Assembly (NCBI RefSeq): GCF_037176765.1 | Contig: NC_090034.1 | Coordinates: 21,609,375 to 21,673,374, forward strand | Direction: 5' to 3' | Source: Anolis sagrei | Taxonomy: Eukaryota > Chordata > Lepidosauria > Squamata > Anolidae | DNA length: 64,000 nt | Shown: positions 11,292 to 23,307 of the stretch, in pieces | Position numbering within the stretch: position 1 is the first letter of the stretch | How the letters are laid out: each line of letters begins with the position of its first letter | The notes under the pieces: model-generated | What the model was told of the DNA's origin: nothing | Databases searched by the model: none | The model's input: only the letters and a program-made list of their open reading frames with translations | Program-made: the position numbers and the translations under genes

Positions 11292-11890
11292 GGTCAGAGC
11301 AGTCCTTCGGGGCTGCCTGATACCATGGCCAGGACGGATCAGCTTGGGAAAGGCTTGTCCTGACAGGGGATCTCTATCTTCACAGGTGGTTCCAATGTCT
11401 GTTGGCGGACTCTCAAAAAACATTTCCATATGCTTTTTAGCCACTTTGCTTGAGATCTTGATGTCCAGCTTACTTTCTGCTCCTCTCCCTGCATGGAGAA
11501 ATGGGAAGGAGGCAGTGCAGAGCTTCTTCTGCATTAAACCCGGAGGGTTATTTCTGGGGAGGGGTTCCCTGGAAAGGAGGGGCACCTGAAGCCAAGAGCG
11601 CCTGACCATATCTGGAATGGATTCCAGGTGCACCTCCATGTACTTTCTGGCCAAGTGTACCTCCATCCTGTTCATGATTTTGGGTGCCAACATGGGGCGA
11701 AAATTCCTTTCTTTTCTCCCAGGGATAGAGAGCCTAGGATCCACACGATGACCAGGGCCCTGGGAGAGTGTCACCTCCTCTTCTGTCTGCTGGGCATCAG
11801 GGGGTTCCACTATAATCCCTGGGCAGAGACCCTTCAGCGATTCCAGGATCCTCTTGGGCAGCCCCCACTGCCACTGCAGCTTCATTCTCT

Positions 11891-12399
11891 TGTTAGAGAC
11901 TGGGAATTTATGGTGACAGGCCCAGAAGGCAAGGGAGGAAATGAGATTCCGATGAGGTTTTCCAACAAGGCTTTATTTCAAGTTGATCAACATGAGATGA
12001 ATAGCCTCTTGACCATCCTGGTCAAAGAACAAAGACCATTCACCCCTTTGTGGCGTACTTAACAATGGTTTTATATCAAACTTGTAAAAACAACACGTAA
12101 GCAACTTCTGATTGGTTGTTCTGTTTCTACCATTACAGCATATTCATGTTTCTGTTGAATGTGTGACCCTGAGCTGTAATTTTACCTATCTGTAAGCTTG
12201 CTTATCCAAGGCAGAAAGAATTTGTGGGAGTATGGGAGTATATCTGCTTGTGTGGAACACAGGCAATTATTTTTTCCTATCAGCAGCAGCTGTTGGCAAG
12301 CAAAGCTCTCTCAATAGACAGGGATTCTGGGTCTCAGTAGACAGGGATTCTGGGACTTGTAATAACTGGAAATTTATTTTTCTTAATCACGTTCCTATA
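11891..12399 (-). repeat. 3' LTR (509 bp)
   Basis: Same sequence as the 5' LTR. It is preceded on the minus strand by a purine tract. The outer end abuts 'ctct', one copy of the target duplication, in the SPATA31-like frame. Confidence 0.9.
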
Positions 12400-12414
12400 T
12401 TCCCTCCTCTTCTT
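12400..12414 (-). other. Polypurine tract
   Basis: Minus-strand AGAAGAGGAGGGAA directly before the 3' LTR, the usual plus-strand DNA primer of LTR elements. This confirms the minus orientation. Confidence 0.75.
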
Positions 12415-14811
12415 GTTGCTAAGCGAAGCCTTTGAAGCGAGCGTTGCAATCAGTAGTATAAACAATATCATTGTCCTTTGTCATAGCTATCTCTGACACT
12501 GTCTCTATCTTTGTTCTATTTTTTCATGTGAACCTGGCAGTGCCAACATTTGCATGTATAGGGTTCTATGCAGGGATATCATATTTTTAGCAGTTATTGA
12601 ATCTATAAGGCTTTGAGTTATCAAGCCTTCTTTTTCATCAAAGTAAAACAGCACAAGAATATCAATAGCATTATGACAATTACAATTTGAGACATAACCA
12701 AACTTTTAACCATTGTAAGTCTGGAAACCATGATGTGTATATCTTGGAAACATATTTTCATTTTGCAACAAAATGCATAGACACCCTTCTCTGTTTAGGT
12801 GGTCTATTGTCAATCTGTGTTGCATCTGGGTGTCTTTTATCATATAGTTTATCAATTTCTCTAGTTGTGCTGAAATGTGCCAGTTAGTGTTATTTTAATC
12901 TATGGAAACAAGATTGCACCAATTCTTTGTGATCCAGTGAAGTATGCATTGTCAGTGTCATTGTTATGTGTCACTTTGTGCCCCTTGAACTCAGGCCCAT
13001 CCAAATGGTTTTGTCCTATGTCTCAAGCGGCTGTTGTATCAAAGACTCTCAATCTGGAAGAAATCAGGGATTAAGTTGTACATGTGCCATTTCAGACTGG
13101 GGCAGTATCTTTCCTTCTTGCCCAACTTCTGTAAATCCAGTAGAATCCTGGCCCAATCTTGCCAGTGTCTTTATATGTATGTTGCAATGTAATGCGGAAT
13201 CATCTGCACATGTCAAATTCTGTTTAGTGGTATCGGTCTGTGTCTTGTATATCTGACAGGAGTACAGTGATGTCACGTCTATGGTATTGTCCCAATTGGA
13301 CATGGGGCACGGTCATAGTGAGATGTCTTTTCTGTCAGTGAGGTTTGGGCTGAGCTAAGTGGTGCACAAGGGCGTACAAAGGTGTAAGGGGGTGAAGACC
13401 TCCCCTTTTTCAAATTGAATTAACTGGGATCATCTGTCTGATCAGTTGTCTGTTGTATGGTTATGGTGTTTAGAAGTGAGCTGTTTGTTCGTATCATACC
13501 CAACAGACCTGCGCATGCAATCCTTTTGCAATGCAATTTACCAATTGGTGGAGGGTATCCTTCTCCCATTTTGTTGTAATGGGGTGTGGCATCAGGCTGT
13601 GAATGACATCACCTCTGTTTCTTTCTAAAACACAGTTGTAAACACTTGACTGAAACAGTATAAACAAATGAAAGCTTATCAAGCTAGCAATCAGAACTAA
13701 ATGGTAACAATAACCACTTTAACGATTTAGCAATAGAAATCATTCAACTTGAGAAAGGATATCAAGTCCAGGTCTTGCTGTCTGGCCCAAATGTGGCCAT
13801 GCACATATGTGAAATCCAGTTTTCATTATCAGGACCAAACGTGGCCGCACACATATGTATCCAACCTTTATGTCTTTTTAGTCTCCTGTATAAAGGCAAT
13901 CTGAGTCAAACTGGGAATGTGTTCCCCTTCTTGATTGAAGAAATGAGTCTATTAAATTCCAGGTAAAATGAAGAAAGTCTCTAAGTCCAAAAAGTCTCTG
14001 TATCCAGCAAAGTATCTAGTCTCTAAAGTCAATCTCTGTGTAAAGAAAGTCTATAAAATAAAGTCACCATATCTCACGTCTTTAGCTTTAGCCTATCCAG
14101 CAGGTGGTGCTTTGGATAGGCTCCTGTATTTTGGACTCCCATTAGGCTTCCCAGCTGGCTATGATGCCTTTTGGATATCCAATTTAGGATCCGGGTCTCA
14201 TACCAGGAGCTCAAGAGCTGAAAAAGATAAATAGAAAGATAGTGAGAGGAAAAGGGGGAGGGGATACTGATTACCCATCTGTTGAAGTCTTTTTGGCCAG
14301 TTCTGTCGTCAGCTCCATCAACATCCTTCGCTTCTATATCCATTGGCGGGCCTCTACGATCTCCCACTCCGAAGTCCTCTCGACCAATCTTCATCCTTTT
14401 TAAACAATTCTCCACGGTTTTCCCCACGATTTATCTCACGGTTCCTCTCCACGATTTATCTCATAGTTCCTCCATCCATCTGCTGTAAGCAATCCTTTAT
14501 CATTCCATCTTCGACTTGCTTTTCCAACTTCAACCTGCTTTTTTTTAACTAAATAAACAGTTTAACCTTTTTGCTGGCAATGTCTCTCAAATCTGGCAAA
14601 AACCTTTTTGGCCCTTTGCAAGGCATTGTCTTTTAAATCTGGCAACTCCAGGGCAAACTGCCCTGTCTTTCTGGTTTAATGTCCCATTTTAGAATTAATT
14701 TTTTCAGTAACTTTGTAGAGGGATTGGGTCAAAATAACAAAATCTGTAGAGGTACTTTGTCCTATGTTTGAAGAAAGCTGTGAAATATAGCCACCTCGGG
14801 CTAAGAACTAT

Positions 14812-14938
14812 AATGGAGGCTGGATGGCCATCTGTCAGGGGTGATTTGAATGTAATATTTCTGCTTCTTAGCAGGGGGTTGGACTGGATGGCCCATGAGG
14901 TCTCCTCCAACTCTTTGATGTTATGATTCTATGATTCA
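14812..14938 (+). mobile_element. CR1-type LINE 3' tail inside the LTR element
   Basis: Has 'ggaggctggatggccatctg', 'ggttggactggatggcccat' and the terminal 'attctatgattc' repeat typical of CR1 3' ends. It is in opposite orientation to the host element. Confidence 0.7.
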
Positions 14939-15433
14939 TGTCCAGGGTTATTGTATCCACATAAAGTAAATTCTGTTGTAAAAATCAATTGCTGGCTTCC
15001 TTTTGAATTAAATACCAAACCAAACAAACAAAAAACAATGTAAAGAACTCTGTTTATCAATCAGTGTCGCAATCTACCTACAGGTAAGCTGCGGCTTGGC
15101 TTTTAAAAAGGCAGTTTTGTTTTGTTTTGTTTTTTTGTTTAACTTAAAACATATTTTATCTGTTGACATCTTGAGGGAGTTTCTATGTACTCCTAACATA
15201 AAACCACAGCGGTCACCTCACTGTCATATGAAGAAGAAAAAACCCATCTTGTTATCTTGTGTCTCCAACCAAAAAACTTTGTGTTTCAAAACAATTTTAG
15301 ACATGAATCCTGTGCCTCTTCTTTGTCTCAAGAGAAGTTGCAGGGAAATCCCTATTTTCTGTAAATTATTAGCTCTCACACAGTTCCTAGTGTGTGCATC
15401 CCTAAATAGCCAAAAGAAAAAGTTTAAACTTTC

Positions 15434-15530
15434 AACATCTGAGGATGCCTGTCATTGGTGCAGGCAAATTGTCAGGAGAGAATGCTTCAGGAACATAGCC
15501 ATTTAGCCTGAAAAACTTATAACAACCCAA
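15434..15530 (-). repeat. Fragment of a palindromic interspersed repeat
   Basis: Contains 'gtcaggagagaatgcttc...aacatagcc...aacaaccca', one arm of the palindromic family also present at 43.6, 46.1 and 54.3 kb. It lies inside the LTR element. Confidence 0.6.
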
Positions 15531-17591
15531 ACTTTAAACTTGGTCCACACACAGATGTAACTTTCCCCTTTCGGCACAAGCCTCAAAATGTCCCAACCTG
15601 CAAGGAGTTAATGTCCATCAGCAGTTCATAAAGGAAGGGAGGGCAAAATGAAGCATTTTCCCCTTTGAACCAGAAAGCTACAAGGAGCTCTGGTAAGCAT
15701 TCATAAATTTGAACACAAAAAATCCAAAACGGTATTAGATACTTTTAAAATGTACCATTCATAACCATTTTTTTTCTCTTCTGCCAGAGAATGGCAGGAG
15801 AACACCATGTTCTTTTCCAGTTATCTCTCTTCTGGCTCTGTAAAGCAGGAGCCCTCCACATAGCATCCAATTTAAAACAGCTCTTAAAAAAAAACATTTT
15901 AAAACTCCGGCACATGATTTCACTCTCTCATGAAATACAGTTGCTTTAAACATAAGAATTATTTCCATTTTCTTGAGCAAAAATAAAGTTAGAACTCCAG
16001 TTTTAAAAATGCACTCTTAAAACACAATCAATCCATTTCATTTGATCCCATCCTGGCTGGTACCAATGTAAGTTCTTATCTCTGTAACATACTGTACATT
16101 CAGGGCATTGTAAAACATCCGTTTCTAACAGTTATTAAACAGCCTGCTTTTAAACATTTTTAACACAGACAATGAGTTTCTATCAGTCTTCAAATTTTCA
16201 TTTTGATGTGCCCTGGCCTCTTTCAGTGTCTGAAAAACTCTTTTGGCCAGTCACAACCCTTGACACAAAAACCCTTGACATCAGGTTTTTGCTTCTTCTT
16301 TTTTTTTCCTCCACACAGTTATTTATACAGCCCATGCGGGCAATTTTTCATGTTTTCAAAAGATACGTATTCATAATGCAAGAGTCATTTTTTTTTCCAT
16401 AGACACAGAACAAATCAGGATTTTAACCATTTCATAAAATGTCACATCACATAATATTCATTCTCCAAATTCACACACATACAATGCTTGTTAGTTGTTA
16501 GGCTTTTTGCACGTTCACACACAGAGGGAGAAACCTCGTTCACACACACACACGCACACAAACAAGTTTCCCAAGGTCAGCTCCTTTTTTTTCCCCCTTT
16601 GCACACAGAACAGAGAACATCAAACTTTTAAAGATCACCCGTTTTATCATTACCCAAATTTTTTACATTTTAAAAACACAGTTTTTCAAATGGCAGCATT
16701 TTGAACATAAATCAATTCCCATTGAATCAGCATTTTTGTTTCTTTCTTGTTTGAATCCTTCAAACACAATTAACATTCCATATATACCTTTCAGTTCAAC
16801 ATGTCTAAGTTTCTCTTGTAAAATATCCATTACATCATTTGAATGCACAAATTTCAAACTCAGTCCCGTGTCATTTAGACATACATATCTCAAGTGATCT
16901 GCCAACTTACACAAAGCTCTCTCTTTTTAGCACATAATTCCATCAAACACATTCCTATCCTTTCCTGAGTACTGGAACAACAGATTTCCATTTGAAATAA
17001 CAAGAATCCAACTCCTTTTTCTCACTTTCCTTTTCACAAAACAGCGCTTCAGACATGCACAAATCTCAATCCAGTGTTGCAACACACAGACACACATACA
17101 ATTTATTTCTACAGTTCCCTGACACGGCAAACTGTTTAAACTTTCAAGGGGTCAGTTCCTCCCCCCTTCTCTGTCTGTTTCTCTTCTTTCTTTTTTTTTT
17201 TCCAAGGGGGCACTGCTGACTGTTCTTGGGGCACCCTCACAATCAGCTATCTGGGGGATTTCTGCCTTCCCCCCTTTGCCTCCCTCCAGCTAGCTTTTTT
17301 CCCCCAGGAACAAGGCCTTACAACCCACACACGGACGGTGCTCCTCTGGAATGCCTCGTTCCTCCTTCCTCCGACCTGTCGGCAGTCTTCTTTCAAGCGT
17401 TGTTGAACCCCTTTCTCGGCAGAGACGGACGGGACACACCTGGGGGCTGCGACAAGCAGAGCCACTGGTCAGTCAGGTGGGGCCCCTTTTCTCAGCGCAC
17501 TCCAGTAGCCACTGCCACCAGATGGGTGCCGTCCCTCCGGGCCTCCAAAAGCCACCTCTTGTCCTCCAGCCAATGGGCACTCACCACCCAG

Positions 17592-17609
17592 ATCTCGGTG
17601 GAACCTCCA
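17592..17609 (-). other. Primer-binding site, tRNA-Gln type
   Basis: Minus-strand TGGAGGTTCCACCGAGAT, three bases after the 5' LTR. It is complementary to the 3' end of vertebrate tRNA-Gln plus CCA over 18 bases, from memory of that tRNA. Confidence 0.8.
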
Positions 17610-17612
17610 AAA

Positions 17613-18121
17613 TGTTAGAGACTGGGAATTTATGGTGACAGGCCCAGAAGGCAAGGGAGGAAATGAGATTCCGATGAGGTTTTCCAACAAGGCTTTATTT
17701 CAAGTTGATCAACATGAGATGAATAGCCTCTTGACCATCCTGGTCAAAGAACAAAGACCATTCACCCCTTTGTGGCGTACTTAACAATGGTTTTATATCA
17801 AACTTGTAAAAACAACACGTAAGCAACTTCTGATTGGTTGTTCTGTTTCTACCATTACAGCATATTCATGTTTCTGTTGAATGTGTGACCCTGAGCTGTA
17901 ATTTTACCTATCTGTAAGCTTGCTTATCCAAGGCAGAAAGAATTTGTGGGAGTATGGGAGTATATCTGCTTGTGTGGAACACAGGCAATTATTTTTTCCT
18001 ATCAGCAGCAGCTGTTGGCAAGCAAAGCTCTCTCAATAGACAGGGATTCTGGGTCTCAGTAGACAGGGATTCTGGGACTTGTAATAACTGGAAATTTATT
18101 TTTCTTAATCACGTTCCTATA
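17613..18121 (-). repeat. 5' LTR (509 bp)
   Basis: Minus-strand ends are TATAGG...TAACA. It contains AATAAA about 85 bases before its 3' end (plus strand 'ctttattt' near 17694-17700) and a 22-bp tandem 'agacagggattctggg' pair near 18042-18078. Identical by eye to the copy at 11891-12399. Confidence 0.9.
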
Positions 18122-19888
18122 CTCTGAAGATGGAAGTCCAAGTGTTTGGAATTGCTTTGTGGAAGAAAGGGAGGGTCCTGCCACAGAACATTGACATAGA
18201 TATACGCTTTTGAGTGGCGGGTCTGTGAGCGGGGGCCTGGCCTGAATGCTGCAAGTGACCTCTCAACCAATCCAGGCCAGCGCCATTCATGCTGGAGCCT
18301 CTTCCTTTTAACATGGAGCTCCAAGGCTTCCCTCTCCTGCTTTTGGAGGAATGGGGTCTCCTCTTCTGCAAATGGGAGGGCCTTTACTTGTTTGGGCATG
18401 AGGGGCTGCAAGCAGGAGAGGGCACAGGGCGCCCTTGGACCTAGATCCTCGAGGAAGCGAGTGCCCCGTCCCCAGAGGGACATCAGATGCTTGCGCCGCA
18501 GGTTCAATTCCAGGTGGTCCATGTCCTCCTGGCGCCCAAAGGTTAGGAATTGGCTGCGCGGTTCGGGGCATCTCTGGCCAGGGAAGATCCTTTGGGGCAG
18601 AGGCTGCCTCAAAGGGGGTGAGGGGCATTGCCGGGATGATTGAGTCAAGGCCTGAGAGACTCCCAGGTGCATCTCCACACACTTCTTCTCAAAGTGGAGC
18701 ACCATCTTCTCCAGGGCTTCACAGCGCAGCATGGGGGACACCCGAGGTTGCAGTGGAGCTGATTCCCTCTGTTTCCTCAATCTGTGCCCCATATCTGTGG
18801 TTCTAACCATCTCAGGGCAAAGCAGAAAGAGGGACTTCAGGACTCTCTTGGGCAGGTGCCATTCCTGGAAGATGACCCTTTTCTGCACGTTTCTCTCCAA
18901 CTGTCGTTGGGTGGCCTCGCTGAGAAAGGGGAGCTGAGAAGGGAGCACAGCCACATCCATTTGCCCAGGTCTCTGCATGTGTGCGGCTCCTGGGGAAAGC
19001 TTCCTCAGGGACCTCTGGACAAGACAGGGCAGCCCCCACAAGTGCTGCACCATCTTCCTTCTGATGTGCCATTCCAACTCCATCTGTGTTTCCTGGCCAA
19101 TGAACAGCAGGGTCTCTGTGGAAGGGAACCCGACCCTTGTGCTCCTGCAAGTTGAGGAAGGAGGGGCTCCCTGAGGCCTGACATCTGCAGACAGGAAGGA
19201 GAGGGATGTTTGGTAGAGCGTGGACAGGCCCCATTTGAAAATCAAGTCTTTGTGGATGAGGTTGAATTCAAGGCGGCCCAAGGCTTCACGTTCCATGAAG
19301 GAGAGCTCTTGGATTCACAGCTGATGGGTTTTCATCCCATGTAGGATCATTTTTGGAAGTCTGTGGCATTTTGGAAGTCGCTGGGGACATCTCAAAAGCC
19401 GCACCTGCAAGTTCCAGGTGGATCTCCACAGCCTTTTTGGCCACATGTCTTCGCAGCATTGTGCACTGGTTGCATTCTTGACGTTGTCTTTGCAAGAGTG
19501 CCTCATCTGAAGGAGACATCCTCCCAGGTGTCTGGCCTTGAAGAGACCTTGAGGCCTCCCTGCTATCCCTGGCCACTTCTGGCATTGCAAGGGGGCCTGA
19601 CATGAAGTTATGAAGAGAATGCATGGCCCTCCTGGGAAGGCCAAACATCCTCTCTGCAATCTTTTTCCTAATGTGGTTGTCCATGCGATGTGCGGTCTTT
19701 GAGCAGATGAAAGTCAGCAAGCTGCTGAAGTACACCTTCACATCTATGTCCGGCAGAGGCATCCGACAGAAATCAGGCATCTGTGCCTCTGGAAGGAAGC
19801 TCTCCAAGGACCGTCGTACCAGCCTCGGCTGTCCCCACTGCCGCTGGAGTTTCTTCCCAATGACATGAGACTCCAAGAGCTGGCGCAC
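18122..19888 (-). CDS. SPATA31-like middle part, up to the LTR insertion
   Basis: Holds five or more motif copies, for example LESHVIGKKLQRQWGQP, LEWHIRRKMVQHLWGLP and LELHVKRKRLQHEWRWP. A frame change near 19310 separates the 19888-19286 piece from the 19296-18109 piece. The last codons before the element read KHLDFHLQ. Reading resumes after the element at about 11886 with MKLQWQWGLPKRILESL, so the LTR element landed inside one motif. Confidence 0.55.
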
Positions 19889-19942
19889 ACGGTGGAGCAG
19901 AAATGGTGTGTCTATACCTCTGAATTCAATGATGGTGTGTGT

Positions 19943-21071
19943 CTAGGGTGGAGTATCTGGCGGTGGCTGAGAAGGAGCGGGTGCTGCCTTGGGCAGAGAC
20001 TGGAGGCACTGGGTTTGGCGGTTCCATAGTACCTGGAGGGACTTGCACTTCAGGTTCATGGACACGTGGTCGGTCCTCTGCCGTAGGAGGAGGCTTGGTC
20101 CACTGCGCTCCTGTGGGCGGCCAGTAGAAGTGGCCAGGATCAGCTTGGGCAGAGGCCGCTTCCCCTCCTCTTCTGGGGCAACGACTTTCTGGGAAGTCTC
20201 CACCCGTTTAGAAAGGGCCTTTTGTCTAATCTGGAGCGAGTTCTTCCCAATACGAATCAAAGTTTTGGCTTGGGAAGAGCTACGGGATCCCTCACTGGAT
20301 GTGGAAGCATGGCAGGGACAGCGCTGGTGAGTCATCCTTGCTCCTGCACCTCTCGCTCTAGCACAAGAGCACTCCTCCTTGAAGACAGGCGTGGACAAAT
20401 GCCTGGAGGCCAGCATCTCCCGGAATCTTCTGGGAAGTCCCCATCGCTTCTGTTCAACCATCTTCCTCAGGTGTTCTTCCAGGATCCTCCTGAAGGTTGC
20501 ATTCCGGAAAAAGATCGGATGATGCCTTGGTCCCACCATGACTTCCCTTTCGGAGGACAATCGGAAAGTGGGCTTTGGAGCAGGTGGGAAAAAGGTCCTC
20601 TGCGATTTGGGGGAAGATGGAAGGCTGCCCCATTTTTTGCTGTAGTCTCTTCATGAGCTGGTGTCTTTCCAAAGTTTGCCGCACAGAGTCAGGCACAAAG
20701 GGAGCCTCTGAGACACCAAAAAGAGCTTCCGGAGATTGGCTGCGGCTGCTTTTCAATGAGGACCTGAAATAAAGCCTTTGTACAGGAAGGCGGTCTCTGC
20801 CTTCTTCATCTTCATCTTCTTCCAAGGAAGACTCTGAAGATGTCAGTGATGAGCAAAAACTCAGGAACTCGTCCTCATCCTCTTCTGACCAAAAAGACTC
20901 CCCTGACTTGCTCTTCAAAGATGTGAAGCTGTCAGGAGACTTTCGGGATGCCCAATGTTTTAACATCCTGAAGACGGCATAGCCGAAGAAGATAAACAGA
21001 GTCCCCCAAATAACAGCGCAACAAAACATCAATTCGCACAGGGAGGCATAAGAGCAGTCACCCGGTTCCAT
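19943..21071 (-). CDS. SPATA31-like N-terminal part: membrane anchor and first WGLP motifs
   Basis: Starts MEPGDCSYASLCELMFCC; the ATG at 21071 is the first in frame. A single membrane span is followed by the cluster EEDEDEFLSFCSSLTSSESS and then LERHQLMKRLQQKMGQP, a degenerate WGLP motif. One base too many in a T run (plus-strand A run at 20589-20593) moves the frame. After it the motif LEEHLRKMVEQKRWGLPRRF appears, and the segment ends at the TAG at 19943. Reading resumes in the same frame beyond that stop. Confidence 0.55.
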
Positions 21072-21440
21072 CTTTCTCACCTATGAAATGGAATCTCTCC
21101 CAACAAAGACTGCTCTATCTCCTATTGAACCAGAAGTGGGTCACAAAGGAGACATTCTCCTGGCTTTCTGACATTGGCAATCCAGAACCGATCCTCCATC
21201 CAAACATTCCATTCCTATGGATGCAGCCCAGGATCAACATTGGCCTTTTAAAGGTTATGCGTGGCACTGACGACGCCTAACAAACAAAATGACTTGCATG
21301 TGAACAGTGTGGGTGTGGGAGGGTTTTTGCTTTTTGCACAAACAAGCTTTTAAAATAAAAGCCTCAGAGTGTGAGAAATGATTCCCAAACAGACTAAACC
21401 GCTTGTAGCTCCATGAGGTGAAGAGGGAACTTTTAAAAAG
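21072..21440 (-). promoter_or_regulatory. Upstream flank of the SPATA31-like gene
   Basis: Non-repetitive sequence upstream of the ATG. No convincing TATA box or CpG cluster is seen. 'taggtgag' directly upstream on the minus strand could be a splice donor of an unseen 5' exon. A regulatory role is inferred from position only. Confidence 0.25.
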
Positions 21441-22548
21441 TACTCTGTTTTATTTTATTTTATTTATTTAGTACACTTGTATACCGCTAATATCTCAGCC
21501 TAAAACAGCGACTCATTGCGGTTTACAACATTTAAAAACAACAATATTCCAATTAAAAATATAAAACACATACATATACAATACACAGTATTGGGCCACC
21601 AATACAGACCAATGCATCTCTTAAATTAAAATCATAATCCAATTTCGTTGTCTGTGATTGCCAGTCCTTGATCAGAGATTTCATCGCATCGGATTAGCCG
21701 AATGCTTGCTCAAACATCCATGTCTTGAGTTTTTTCCGAAATACTATCAGCGAGGAGGCTGATCTTATCTCTATAGGGAGGGCATTCCAAAGCCGCGGGG
21801 CCACCACAGAAAAGGCCCTGTCTCTCGTTCCCGCCAGCCGCACCTGTGAAGCAGGCGGGATGGAGAGAAGGGCCTCTCCCGAAGATCTTAGGGTCCTGGT
21901 GGGCTGATAGGCCGAGATACGTTCGGATAGATATGTTGGGCCAGAACCGTTTAGGGCTTTAAAGGCCAATGCCAGCACTTTGAATTGGGCCCGGTAGCTA
22001 ATCGGCAGCCAGTGGAGCTGGTACAGCAGAGGAGTTGTATGCTCCCTGCGCCCTGCTCCTGTTAGTACCATGGCTGCCGCCCGTTGGACTAGTTGGAGCT
22101 TCCGAGCCGTCTTCAAAGGCAACCCCACGTAGAGAGCGTTGCAGTAATCAAGGCGGGATGTAACCAGAGCGTGGACTACTGTGGCCAAGTCAGACTTCCC
22201 AAGGTACGGTCGCAGTTGGTGCACGAGTCTTAACTGTGCGAATGCTCCCCTGGTCACCGCCGAAACCTGGGGATCCAGGCTCAGCGATGAGTCCAGGATC
22301 ACACCCAAACTGCGAACCTGTGTCTTCAGGGGGAGTGCGACCCCGTCTAACACAGGCTGTAACCCTATACCCTGTTCGGCCCTGCGACTGACCAGGAGTA
22401 CCTCTGTCTTGTCTGGATTCAATTTCAATTTGTTCTCCCCCATCCAGACCGTCACAGCGGCCAAGCACCGGTTCAGGACCTCGACAGCCTCCTTAGTAGC
22501 AGGTGGGAAGGAGTGACAGAGTTTTGCAAGCACAGTGCCATCAATTAG
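21441..22548 (-). mobile_element. L2-type LINE, 5'-truncated
   Basis: An open 279-codon frame (22533-21694) covers the RT end and C-terminal domain: NKLKLNPDKTEVLLVSR, SRLDYCNALYVGLPLK, RDRAFSVVAPRLWNALP. The 3'UTR ends with 'gtataccgctaatatctcagcc' (plus strand) and an (AAAT)n tail near 21450-21470. The unbroken frame suggests a young copy. Confidence 0.85.
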
Positions 22549-22557
22549 GGTTTAATC

Positions 22558-23307
22558 CAGTGTTTCTCAACCTGGGGGTCACGAGTGGGGTTTTAAAGCG
22601 GTTACCAAACACCATCAGAAATATGTCTTTTCTGATGGTCTTAGGAACGCCTTTGGCAGAAGATCTCCCTGCCTGTCCTTCTCTTCCTTTTTGGAAACAG
22701 ACAGCGAATCCTCCCACTAAAAGCCCTCCTCCTGCTTTCTGGATGTAGGTGAACTACAACTCCAAAACCAAGGTCAATGCCCACCAAACCTTTCCAGCAT
22801 TTTCTACTGGTCATGGGAGTTCTGTGTGCCAAGATTGGTTTAATTTCATCATTGGAGGAATTCAGAATGATCTTTAATTGGTGAACTATAAATCCCAGCA
22901 ACTACAACTCCTAAATGTCAATGCCCACTAAACCCTTCCAGTGTTTGCTGTTGGTCATGGGAGTTCTGTGTGCCAAATATGTTTCAATTCCATTGTTGAT
23001 GGCATTCAGATTGCTCTCTGATTGTAGGTGAACTATAAATCCCAGCAACTACAACCCCCAAATGACAAAATCAATATCACGTCCCAATGCCACCAGTACT
23101 CAAATGTGGGAGTATTGTGTATTTGTGCTAAGTATGGCCCAGTCAATGAAAATACATCCTACATATCAGATATTTACATTATGATTCATAATACTAGCAA
23201 AATGACAGTTATGAAGTAGCAACAAAAATAATGTTATGGTTGGGGGTCACCACAACATGAGGAACTGTATTAAGGGGTCGCGGTATTAGGAAGATTGAGA
23301 ACAATTG
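22558..23307 (+). mobile_element. Non-autonomous hAT-like element with internal tandem repeat
   Basis: Left end 'cagtgtttctcaacctgggg' and right end 'aggaagattgagaacaattg' form inverted termini of the hAT 'CAGnGgTTCTCAAcCT' type. The interior has roughly 150-bp repeats built on 'ggtcatgggagttctgtgtg' and 'aactataaatcccagcaact', about 2.5 copies. No transposase frame and no clean 8-bp target duplication were found. Confidence 0.65.

Larger units (their letters stand above)
12415..17591 (-). other. LTR-element interior without long frames
   Basis: About 5.2 kb, AT-rich towards the middle. The longest open frames are near 100 codons and show no clear protease, RT or integrase motif. Short minus-strand stretches near 13.0-13.7 kb are Cys- and Asn-rich and could be an envelope fossil; this is a weak guess. 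It carries a CR1 tail and a fragment of a palindromic repeat. Confidence 0.5.
11891..18121 (-). mobile_element. LTR retrotransposon (ERV-like), young, apparently non-autonomous
   Basis: Two 509-bp LTRs (18121-17613 as 5' LTR, 12399-11891 as 3' LTR) read base-for-base identical. They are flanked by the 4-bp repeat 'ctct' at 11887-11890 and 18122-18125. Orientation is minus: a primer-binding site matching tRNA-Gln follows the 5' LTR, and a purine tract precedes the 3' LTR. The 5.2-kb interior has no long gag, pol or env frame, only short frames, and contains pieces of other repeats. Broken or never coding, with very recent transposition judged from the LTRs. A 4-bp target duplication suits an ERV1-like integrase; the clade is not certain. 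Confidence 0.85.
6463..21071 (-). pseudogene. SPATA31-like gene, repeat-expanded, broken and LTR-interrupted
   Basis: Minus-strand gene read from ATG at 21071. Residues about 13-34 form one hydrophobic membrane segment (FCCAVIWGTLFIFFGYAV); then comes a Ser/Glu/Asp-rich stretch, then many copies of a motif ending in WGLPxxvxxSL. Mammalian SPATA31/FAM205 proteins share an N-terminal membrane segment and motifs such as LEAHIxRFxxxHRWGLPLKVL; the family acts in spermatogenesis. Breaks seen: a one-base shift near 20589-20593, a TAG at 19943-19945, a shift near 19308-19312, the LTR insertion (11891-18121), a shift near 11128-11135, a TAA at 10525-10527 and a TAA at 7000-7002. Apart from the insertion the body needs no intron, unlike mammalian genes with small 5' exons. 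About 8.4 kb (roughly 2,790 codons) remain without the LTR element. Some lesions could be assembly errors; the insertion is not. Family call about 65% sure. Confidence 0.6.
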
